From: Rotaria macrura
Taxonomy: Eukaryota; Rotifera; Eurotatoria; Philodinida; Philodinidae
NCBI GenBank assembly: GCA_900239685.1
Contig: OENT01000472.1
Coordinates: forward strand, 1 to 64,000
Length of the DNA stretch: 64,000 nucleotides
Direction of reading: 5' to 3'
The translations under genes were made by a program, and so were the position numbers. The notes below the pieces were generated by a model. The model ran no database searches. It was not told where the DNA came from and saw nothing but the letters and a program-made list of their open reading frames with translations. Shown piece by piece: positions 37,885-48,728 of the stretch (position 1 is its first letter; every line of letters begins with the position of its first letter).

Positions 37885-40800
37885 TTAAGTGTTAGACGCT
37901 TCTTCTGTTTTATGAAACATGATATTATCAGTCACAAGATCAATATCTCGCAAAGGTATGAAACGTGTCTTTTTAGCAAATTTATAAACAAAAAAAACAG
38001 TTAGAAAAACAGGTATTGTTATATAAGCCGCTAAAAAATTACTGAAACTGAATGGATGTGTTGTAAATGCTGAGTAACCTTGTCCTAAAACAAATATACA
38101 TATAAATAAAGATGCCATAATTGGTCCAGCTGGAAAGAATAATGCTTTATAAACAAGATCATTCAATGAATAGCCTTGTAAAATGAATGCTCGCCGAAAT
38201 CTCCAATGAGATATTGATATTCCAAACCATGCTATAAAACCCATCACACCTGTAACATTGACTAACCATCGATAGACTATCTTATTACCGATAAATGACA
38301 AACCAAATAATACTGATGACGCAAATACTGTAAATACAAGACACCATATTGGAATACCGGCTCGAGTTAGATAAGTAAATTGCTTGGGAGCTTTTCCTTC
38401 ATTAGCTAAAGCATATAAAATACGTGTACATGCATAAAGTCCTGAATTTCCAGCTGATAATATTGTTGTTAATATCACTGCATTCATAACATGCACAGCT
38501 GGTTTAAGACCTGATTTCACGAAAACAAGAGTAAATGGTGATACGGCTATATCTTTAACACCAGTATGAACTAAACTCGGATCATTGTATGGAATAACGA
38601 GACCCATTATTAATATCGATCCAATAAAAAATAAGATGATACGCCAAACAGTTCCATTCATTGCACGTGGAACATCACGGCGAGGATTTATACTTTCACC
38701 TGCTGTTATACCAATTGCTTCTGTACCCTATAAAATCCATAAAAGAAAAACTTAAATGACAATTACAATTACAGTTCACATACTCCAAATGCGAAACCGG
38801 AAACAATTGAAGTAGAAACAACTCCGCCGATACCTCTATAAAAAGGTGCACCATCAATTGTCCAATTATGAAATCCTATGCGAGTATGTCCAAGTACACC
38901 TACATCAACTAATACACCGACTATAATAAATATGACGACAGTAAGAACTTTAATCATAGCAAACCAATATTCAGCTTCTCCATAACTTCGTACGGTAAAT
39001 GCATTTAATACAAACATGATTATCATTCCTAATAGAGACCAAACAATACTTGGAAAATGTGGTAGCCAGTATTGTACAATAATGCCTGCTGCTACTAATT
39101 CACCAGCTATTGCTGTTACCCAAGTAAAATAATAATTATAACCTAATGCAAAACCAAATGCTTCATCGACAAAACGACTTCCAAATGTGTTAAATGAACC
39201 ACTTATTGGATATTGTGTTGAAAGTTCAGCTATTTTAATTTGAAAAAAAACTTTTTAATCAATTAAATAGAACCAACATATTAAGGAGTTTCAAAAGAAT
39301 ATGTCTCGTGAACTATTGCCTATTTAGAATTGATTACTAAGAAGCAAAATTAAACATTTCGAACAACAATTGAATACTCTGCATAGACAAATATACTAAA
39401 TTTGTCTTTATTCAGACCGAAATTCATTTAATTGAGAAGAACACGTTACTAAAAGAAAAAAAAGCCGTATTTCTCACGTATACCAAATCGAAATGTCATT
39501 CTAAGTAAGTTGGCTCCTTAATCTCTCATAGTTGGAGATGATTCAGAAGAATCAATGACAGTCAATTAGCAGTAAACTTTTATGCTTCTTAAAACATCTT
39601 TGTTATAGAAATCATATAGATTTTTAAAAAATGTTTGGTAAAAGTTTTACATAGACACATTGTTGGTACGGTATGACTGCACATTCTGCTAATTGGATTC
39701 ATTACGAACGAGTTGTTCATATGATTATCGGGAGTCGTATGAACGTGAACTAATTCCTCCTTCTCTTCCATCTAACCCTGTCAACACTTAGGAACTCCCT
39801 AATTTTTGCTCGATTACTTAAAACACTTAAACTCGAAAGCGTTTCTGTCGATGCTTTTATTCTATCGAGATGGCAAAGTTTTTTTAATTCAGTCCTTCAG
39901 GAGTATGGTTATTGAAAAGCTTATACTTTGAAAATCGCACTTGAAATTTCGTACATGCAGAAATCTTGATTAGACTACCTCGTACAGATCGTTTAACTAA
40001 TGTCAAATATCGCATTTGTTAATATTGGGATGTCTCTTTATATTGCTACCTGTCACAGCATTCTCTGACTTGGATAGTTTGGTTGAAAAGTTTTTGATTT
40101 CATTGATAGAAAAAGTATTTTAAATATATTTTTTAAATCTATTAGAGAGTTCTTGAACAAAGCAAGAAGAAATTTGGAAAAACAGGAATAAGTTTATCGA
40201 TCGAGATTTTCTTCCAGTTAATCGAGATTTCTTTATTGACATCCAGCAATCATGCGTAATCGGTAAAGTGTATGTATTCAACGGTGATATAAAACTTGCG
40301 TATTATATAAGTACAAAATGCAAAGACGGCCAAGAAAAGCGTTCTAACAGATAATATTGATGTCCCAATTTTACAAGATCAGTGAAATCAAGAAAGACTA
40401 AACAATCGAGAAATGAATTCTCTCAAAAGAAATCCATGACTGACTGATATAAGAGTTTGAATTGGGTCCGATAGTAAAAATAATACTTGACGACGAGTCA
40501 CCAAAACTTGATCCATGATGTTCACTGATGTACAGCATTTGAACGAATCGTGTCATGTACCCAACAATTTGGAGAAGCACCATCGAATTTTGAGATGTAT
40601 ATTTCCCACACCCACACCTGATTCGCTTGCTTAAGCGAGCTATCTATGAATTGTTAACTGTATCTGTAACAATCGTTAATAGTTCATATTCATTTGAACA
40701 TCTTACGATATCGCAGCACGTCATAATTTTAAACTGCCGCTCCATATCTAGAAATTTCGTATAAGAGCTGATCTTTCAAAACATATTTATGTTTTCTGAA

Positions 40801-41552
40801 ACTTTAAATAGCAAGTCAATGTGTAGAGAATGGTCAAAAATGCATTTTTATATTTTCATATAAATGTTTTACTAAGTCGAGTTTGTCGTTTCGATCAATA
40901 GAAAACTGTACGAACTATTCATAAGTAATAAGCGTAATATAGCAACACTTCTCGTTAATATAAAAAAATTAGTCCGGGAATCTATTTAACATCCTACTTT
41001 TAAGATGAATATTCTAGCGTCGATAGTCAATGTTATGACTATCAGAAAATAACAGCTACTAACTTAAAGATTGTTTCATTAAGCAACTCATGTTGGAAGG
41101 TAAATTTCTTACAAGACTTGATAATAAATAAAAATATTTTAAACACGAACAAACCTAAACTTGTCATAACAAAATAGACCATACATGAAACAATAACATA
41201 CGATAGAAGAGAACCAGCAGGCCCTGATGATGCTAATGCTTGACCAGAAGCTAGAAATAATCCAGTACCAATTGTTCCACCTAATGCAATCATAATCATA
41301 TGTCGTTCTTTTAAATTTCGATGAAGATCTGTTTTATTTGGTGGTAATAATATTCGATTATCATTGGCATTTGTTTCAATTAGATTTGGTAGAATATCAT
41401 TTGTACTCGGCTGTGATATCAAATCTATCTAATTTATGAATTTATAAAGAAAATGAAAAGAGTTTTTGTTCAATAAAAAATTTTACTTGAAAAACATTTG
41501 GCTTTGTTTTTCCATTTACAATATCGAAAGATGATGATCGTTGTCTTGGCAT
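37885..41552 (-). CDS. YAT/LysP-type amino acid permease (APC superfamily), 4 exons, 542 aa
   Basis: Model on the minus strand: exons 41487-41552, 41155-41428, 38784-39229 and 37885-38727, with intron phases 0, 1 and 0; introns of 58, 1925 and 56 bp with GT-AG ends. The joined frame is 543 codons including stop. Residues 1-60 are a hydrophilic N-terminal tail. The first membrane segment starts with ERHMIMIALGGTIGTGLFLA (63-82), the substrate-binding GGTIGTGLF helix of the YAT family. ELSTQYPISGSF and SRFVDEAFGFALGYNYYFTW follow, then GEAEYWFAMIKV and the G-E-S-x-N-P motif (272-277). These match the lysine permease LysP and fungal general amino acid permeases; about 12 membrane helices are expected. 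The likely role is proton-driven uptake of amino acids at the plasma membrane; specificity is not determined. The YAT family is known from bacteria and fungi, not normally animals, so acquisition by horizontal transfer with later gain of introns is inferred. Confidence 0.88.
39230..41154 (-). other. Large intron 2 of the permease gene (1925 bp)
   Basis: Donor TTTAG|gtttgt and acceptor aaaatag|CTGAAC, phase 1. It is far longer than the 46-84-bp introns in most neighbouring models. It contains short open frames (39589-39771, 40398-40583) without motifs and no recognised transposon ends. An inserted element too worn to recognise is possible. Confidence 0.7.
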
Positions 41553-43158
41553 TGTGATTTCAAATCTACAAAAAAAAATTTCTTTTCATGTCCTACTATT
41601 GCGTCTATTCAGCGACGTGTCGCTCTTTCTAATTCAGAGATGTAACCAAGAGAAAGAAGTGGTGAGAAGAATGCTGAACTGTTTTTTTTCTCGTGTTTCA
41701 CCATTTTTTTTCTTTTCAAAAACAAGATGTCGAATTAAGGCCGAAAATTTTCTTTGAGTACAGAATACACGTTCTCCCTTTGTATTCGTTCCTCTTTTCT
41801 AGTCATTTATTTTGTATAACAAGCGACCTTTGATATGATATGATATGCAATGGATAGTCAATGATGAGACAACAAAAAAGATTATATATATATATTCATA
41901 CCCTTTCTTCTTCTTTTCAAAGTTTCAGAACACAATAGTTAAACGAAGATAAAGTGTGATGTCAAAAAATGGTTATCATTCAATGCAATGTTTATTTCAT
42001 GTGACATTTAGTAAACGTCAGTTCATCAAATAATATCTCATGTCGGAAAAAACAGATCAATTTTAGCAGCAAGTTTTATTTAGCCGATGACTATATTGTT
42101 GAAATCTCGCACCCATCCCAACATTCTAACTTCATGACTTCATTGGCTACATGTGAAATGGGAAAGAGTTCAAGGAAAATTGTTCATGAAAATCAGTTTT
42201 CCATTTGCAAACAATAGATTTTGTGAACAAAATGTTGATCGTGTATAATCTATTGGTTAATCTTAAAGCAAAAGAATGACATTAAATTTGCTCTACATTG
42301 CTCTAACATTGATGTTTCAAGAGCTCGTTCGCAGATAATTATGTTAAGCATTAAGTTTCTTTTGGTTATTTCCAATATACACGACATCAACGATTTAGAC
42401 ATTGGAAAAGGGTATCAAACATTTTTGTGTATATCTAATTTACTGAACAATCTGTAATAGTTCCGATGGTCATGATTACAAAATTAGAAATTCAAGTGTA
42501 TTTAATTACTAGGTTGTAAAAACGAAAAAATCGATATCCTTTCAATGTCTATTGATGATATCAATGTAATCAGCACACAATACATTTAGTCTATTGGTCA
42601 ACTTTAAAAACTGTTTGCTTTCAGTATTTTCTCAATCAGATATTAGATTCAGATTGTTACAAAGACTACTTTTAGTTTCCATCATTTATGATCCTCTGCT
42701 GGCTTGTTGTTGCTTTGATAGCAATCAGCTTGTGCCCATCGCTTTTGACACTAAATAATAAATCCATCGAATGATTTATTTTTTCAAGATGAATACTTTT
42801 AAGAATCTGTATATCGCTTATATCAATCTATGATTTCGCATCATGAATATATCCACGAGTATTTTCTTGATAATAGATGTTTAGTGTTTCCTAATGGATT
42901 CCCATATTAGAAACAGTGAGAGATACGGAAAATAAACTATTTATGATATCGATATATGAAATAATAATAGAGACATAATATTGATTATTAAAAAATAACA
43001 CAAAATTTAAATCGATAATTCGATTACAGCTAGTACTAATGTAAGACAATCAATAGAAGATAAATTGACTAGTGTTAATCACTCGTGTATGCTTCCATCT
43101 ATTAAAATTTAATCGCATATGAATAGCAAAAATTATAATGAACTGTTTTCTTTTTCAC

Positions 43159-43188
43159 CCTTTCAGACTAGAATATTAGTCTGAAAGG
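43159..43188. repeat. Perfect 12-bp hairpin
   Basis: CCTTTCAGACTA, a six-base loop GAATAT, then TAGTCTGAAAGG. Perfect stem; function unknown. It could be a small foldback or a transcript stem. Confidence 0.6.
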
Positions 43189-44390
43189 ATATTATGTATA
43201 AAATTTTTGACTTAAAGTTGACTTATGCATTCTTCATGCATGCTGCGTTAAATACTGCAGTCTTTCTTGAAAATTAGGAATTAAAAATGACCAGTTGTTT
43301 TTTTCTATTGTCACGCACTAAAATGGTAGGAATCGCTCATCAACAAAAAGACTGTCTGTAAAGCCCTTGCAGAGCTAAAGTGTGAAACTGTCATATTTTC
43401 TTTAGCTTTATATTGTTACAAGATACAGAATACTAGCAATTAAGAGGTTTTTTGCGTCTTTTATCTGACGATTGGCTCATTTTTCGTTTCGATTGTTATT
43501 ATTCAAACATTATGTTTTATTTTTTGTAATTATGCTGTGAAACACGATGTAAAAGAAGTGTTGTAGTATCTACAGTAGAAACGTGCACCCATTCACAAGC
43601 CCCGTTGGTAACAGGTATTTTAATCAATTAGTTAATTGGTACATAGCTAGCCATCACAGACGATGAACAATAGTTTTAATGGCCTATTACAGGTTACCTG
43701 TATAACCATAGTATTCGATTTAGAATGTATTATATTTCATTGTCGAAGTTTATTCTGTCGAGTATGTACAAAACAATGATGGAATATACTAGAATATACA
43801 CACAAAAGATGCGTTTCTCAACGATTAACAATAGTCAGTATATTGTTCTTCATTTTAGAATCATGATGGAGTTGCACTAACAGTTTAATTCTGATTTTGC
43901 ATTTTTATTGTAACAAGCGTAGAATTTTCACAACAAAATAGACCATTGCATACATGTATTATCTAATTGGTTAATTCTATAATGAGGATGGAGATTCCTA
44001 AAGTTTGTAAAGAGACGCTGTCAGTAGTTTGGGAGGAGTTGGAGAACTGCAAATCTTTGGCTCAAATCTACACTTATTACTTTCTCTTCAACAGTATATG
44101 TGAGTTGTACGCAAACGATTGATACAAAAAGATGATTGTTATACTGCCAGATTAATTGAGAGACGTTTTTGTTTGATTTAGTATTATAGAGTTCATTTCT
44201 TACTAGCGATATCTACAGAAAATCTATATAATCACCGAATAAATGCTGAATATTCTGACAGAATATGCTCGAGAAATGAAAAAGTCGTACCATGATTATA
44301 TGTTTATTACTCAAGTCAACATATTCATACTTCTCCGTCCACAATTATTCTGGTAAAACTAGAGAGAGTAGCAGCAACAGTAGCAAAATG

Positions 44391-44468
44391 CTTTCAACCT
44401 AAAACCTATTTTTATAGATAATTTCAGGTTACTAAAAATATCTATAAAAATAGGTTTCAGGTTGAAAG
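44391..44468. repeat. Hairpin with 30-bp arms
   Basis: 44391-44420 is the reverse complement of 44439-44468 with a single mismatch, around an 18-base loop. It is preceded by a purine-rich AGCAG repeat. Arms this long in non-coding AT-rich DNA suggest a short foldback element or a precursor-like RNA stem. Confidence 0.7.
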
Positions 44469-44975
44469 AATTTGATAAAAAAATTGAAACTGGATTTACT
44501 CGGTAGAAATTATAAAATAAATACATATCTGCATAATTTGTTACTAAAGTAGAAGTCATCCAGGGTCTAACAACTTAATTTATATACTAACAGATAACAC
44601 TTCAAAATATGTCTTCTCCTATTTTTCATCATACCAGTCTTCGGTTTCCGATACTTTAACTGTATTTATCTCGATAGACGAGTGCGAGTACTAAACTCTA
44701 CGTGTACGTCTTGAACAAGCAGTTCATGTGAATATGTGACGAAGTAAATGAAAAATACTATCAAAAAATAATGTTGTTCAATTTCTATGTAAAAGTCATG
44801 CATTTGTCTCTATTCATTTACAGCTGTTAGAAAAATTGAAAAGCTTATGTCTAGACTTAGATTGGCATTTGTTTGTCTTTTCTTGAAGAAGTGAATTGAA
44901 CGATCTTTTCTTTCGGTAAGAAACAATAGCATACCACATATTTGGTTCTTTATTTAATATTTCTACGATTAATAG

Positions 44976-45546
44976 TTGTATTCATTAACAACTATGATTG
45001 ATAATATTCCTAAACTGCACTATTTCAAAATACCTGGACGTGCCGAGATCAGTAGATTTATTCTAGCTGCTGCTAATTTAAATTATAACCACGCACGTTT
45101 CGAATTAGCTCAATGGCTTGAATATAAATCGAAAATGGTGTTTCATCAAACACCCACATTGGAATTACTTGATAGAACTCAATTGCCACAATCTTTGACA
45201 ATTACCCGCTATTTCGCACGTGAAACAGGTCTGGCAGGTAAAGATAATCTTGAATCGGCAAAAATCGATGCTGTTATTGATACACAAAGAGATATGAACG
45301 ATTTTTTATATTCTCATATTGTTATCGAAAAATGAGAACTTGAAAACAGGACCTAATTTCAAACATTTTATTGACAACGATTACGTTCAACATTGCGATA
45401 AGTTGACTAAACTTAAAAATTCTTACAGTAAAAATGAAAAATATTTTATTGGTGATCAACTATCATAGGCTGATCTATTTGTTTATGATTCGATCGATAC
45501 ACTATCGCAATTTGAACCACAAGTGAAAGATCACTTCAAGAATTAA
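44976..45546 (+). pseudogene. Sigma-class glutathione S-transferase pseudogene
   Basis: The open N-terminal part (44976-45335, 119 codons; Met-7 at 44994 is the more natural start) begins with PKLHYFKIPGRAEISRF, the N-terminal motif of sigma-class GSTs including the catalytic Tyr of the LxYF signature. It ends at TGA 45333-45335. The C-terminal domain resumes in a different register from about 45341 (KYFIGDQLS, stop, ADLFVYDSIDTL) to TAA at 45546. In working family members this reads LTWADL, so the TAG replaces the Trp codon. One stop, one frameshift and a second stop make it non-functional unless unusual splicing bypasses them. The ancestral enzyme would conjugate glutathione or isomerise prostaglandin H2 in the cytosol. 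Part of the N-terminal glutathione site (the SNAI/ESxAI region) also looks replaced by PQSLTITRY. Confidence 0.8.
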
Positions 45547-48500
45547 TTTTTTTATTATGCAAATAACTGCGACCAATTATGGTCCTTTCAGTACAATAAA
45601 GAGTAGAGGAGAAAAAATATTCCAAAAAAGAAAAAAGAGAACCAGAAGAGGATAATGTCAAAAGAGAAAGACCAACAAAGAAAAAAAACCGCTTACATTC
45701 GCTAGATTCAAAAATAAACTGGGTTTGTATGTTTTTTCTTTTTTTACATGTTTAGTTTTTTCAAGAATTTATTCGAACCATTCTTCAACGGTATTAGAAA
45801 CGATAAAAAATTCAAAAAATATTTCCATGAGCGAATAAAGGCAAAGTATTTAACTGATAATTTTCTAGCTACTCTGAATTGAAGGGAACGCCAAAGGAGA
45901 TGGTATGAGTTTATTTAACTTCGTCTTTGAAAATATAAATTTCAACTATAAGTAAACAATTTTACACAAACATTATTCTCTTTTATGAAATAAAGAGTCT
46001 TATGAAGAACATTCATTTTTTTTGTGTATCTGTCTGCAAAGCGCGAAAAAGATAATAAAAAAAATAGTGAAATATCATATCGACATTCACACTGATATTA
46101 TTTGTGAAGATTACAATAATGGTATGATGAAAAATGAAGAGAAGTTTGACGACTGAAAAATTTGACATCAGATTTTACAGACGACTCTGGACTGCTGATC
46201 AGATCCGTGAGCTCCGTTGAATCCTATTGTGAAACTATCGGATCCGATAGAAATCCGTTGGAAGTTGTCACAATCCTGGATATTGGATTCCAATATGAAG
46301 TTGTCGGATGTCGGAATGATCGCGACCGTGCTCGGAATACCGAAATTCCGACGTCTTTGGATCGTTCAAGTGTTTTGTAATTTTGTTTTTAGGTGGAGGG
46401 GGAGAGGATCTTCGAATCCTTAATTTTGAGTACGAGGGTTGTCAGACGGTTTATAACATCCTTTTGAACAGCTTCGTCCTGTGTAATCATAGACACTTGC
46501 CAATATACCTATGCAATGATCCTGAGGTATGATACAACAATATTGATTATCTTATTACATGAACAGCATGAGATTTATATGTTCAAACGTTGACTAGAAT
46601 CCTTTTCAATTAACCAACAGCTCATATAGGTTTTCATAAAACGGACTCAATCTATCATTAGATAGACGCTACTTGTAAATTGATGAAAGCGAGAAAATAA
46701 TTACAATGTTAAATATGAAACATCACTTAACCCTTTATCCCGAAGGCGGTTATGGATGAGCTAGTGATAAAATAATTATAAAAAGCAAACTCTAAGTCTA
46801 CCAAATATGCCAATAGTATAGAAAAATCGGACACCCACGTTTGCTTTGGTGAAGAATACTGTTTGCTCATTACACTGATCATGGGGAAAACTAGACGGTG
46901 TATCGGCTTGGCAACTTGTATTTGTTTAATCTACTTCAACGGTATCTATTAGACTAAAGTATTATCTAGTTCTCTTGATTTGAGCAAAGCGAAAAAGAAT
47001 AAATGAAGATATGAAAAGATATTTTGTAATTTTTATGAGTGCATGTGGTCAGAGCTGGGTAGAATACTCGACCTACTCATGCTTGAGGACACTTTCGTTG
47101 GTACTCATACTCCAGAAAGCTTGTACATGCCGAGCTTCACATGTGGTTCAGATACGCATTCCTCAATAAGCAATACCAGTATGAAGGAAAGCATTTTAAT
47201 CAACGACTGTTATTTCATTCTACTTTCCCTGAGTCACTGTTTAAAAAATAATATGCGTGATTGACGTCATTTCTGCCTTTATCTGTAAATAATCATTTTA
47301 GTACTCATTTAATTGACTCATGATCTCGTATCTAGGAAGCTATTGGAAATTTTCCGAGAATGCTGTGCATTTTATAGTAAACACTTTCATTGATATTTGT
47401 CATACAAAATATTTCCGAGATACCATATATTTATGAATAAAATGGGAATTCTAATTTTTTTTCTAATTTCGTAGACCACATTTTTCAAAGACAGAACGAT
47501 GAAATAACGCATAAAGATCTCTACAGCTACCATAAAAATAATAGTGAATCGACTGGTTTGACTTGTTTAATCGTGATTTTGCCACTGTCTTCACTGTGGA
47601 CATTTGAGGGTAAAGAATTAAGTTAAATATTTGAAAATAGGAGTGATTTTAGGAGAGAAACTGTGTGTGTTTTATATGAATAACTGTCAGTATCCACATA
47701 TTACTCGAAAATACAAGATAATCATTGCTATCATCCTTTCAATTCAAGCAATGATGCTTTTGTAAGTAAAGATCGAAATTTCACTGATAATCACACGATC
47801 GAATTCTCAAAGACAAGTAAACTTAACGCTTACAACTTTACCCTCACCTAACTTACTCTATACACATACTCACAACTTAATCGTATGTTTTACTAAATAT
47901 ATGAAATCAATGATGATGTGACGTCGGAGTAAATAAACAGAAAATAAGAGGGAAGTCATCGCTTTCACTTGCTTTCTTGTATGGGATTTTTTTCTTTCAC
48001 AGGGAATGAAGTGTTCGAATTACCTTCGTTACTTCCTATTCTTGAAACAAGAAATATGGACATAGTTTCGTTTCGACTTTGCTCATTCATCAATATAATA
48101 TAAAACAGCTCATTGGTATTTGCCAGTCATGACATTAAAAAGTAGAACAATCTACGTATATGAACTCTAGTACTACGATTAATACGTGTTTCTCTTAGCA
48201 TTGAATTCTCGCTAACGTTGATCATAGTTGTCTGTTGTTGTATATGTAAGTACATAGACAAATAAAGAGATAGCTATTCAATATAGATAGCACTCTCAAT
48301 CAATATTAATAAACAACTCAATCTTACCAAAGAATGCAAAACTTGCAGAAATGTTTAAATCGAATCACACCATAGTCAAGAATAAATTCTGCATTCTATT
48401 GATATTCACCTCTGATCATAGAAAAATAAGTATTACAGGTGAAAAATGACTCGATTCGAACATATTGCATCAATGTATTTACTATAGATTTCAACGTGTT

Positions 48501-48728
48501 CGAACTGCAAACATTTACACATGTATTTCTCACAAATGAGAAGTTTGATTTATTGCTGTTGTTTTTCTTCCTACTTTGTTAACAGATACCTATTTATGTC
48601 ATCAGATTAGCATTATTCTTGTTAATTTTCGTATTTGAATTATTATCATTCCAAGTTTTATATTCTATTATATGATTCAGTCAGACAAATACACATATTA
48701 TTTTCTTGTTTAGTGCGAATAACGTATA
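45547..48728. other. Intergenic; possible worn repeat near 46.2 kb
   Basis: Mostly AT-rich with no gene. A less AT-rich segment at about 46160-46440 contains recurring ATCCG/CGGAT and GGATTCCAAT words in both orientations and overlapping frames of 68-73 codons; it may be part of an old transposon. The frame at 47043-47264 has no motif. The sequence just before 48729 must contain the promoter of the TIR gene, but nothing specific is recognised. Confidence 0.4.

Larger units (their letters stand above)
41553..44975. other. Intergenic stretch with small hairpins
   Basis: No gene supported. The sequence 5' of the permease start (41553-42000) would hold its promoter; no specific element is assignable. 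Two clean hairpins are listed separately. Confidence 0.4.
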
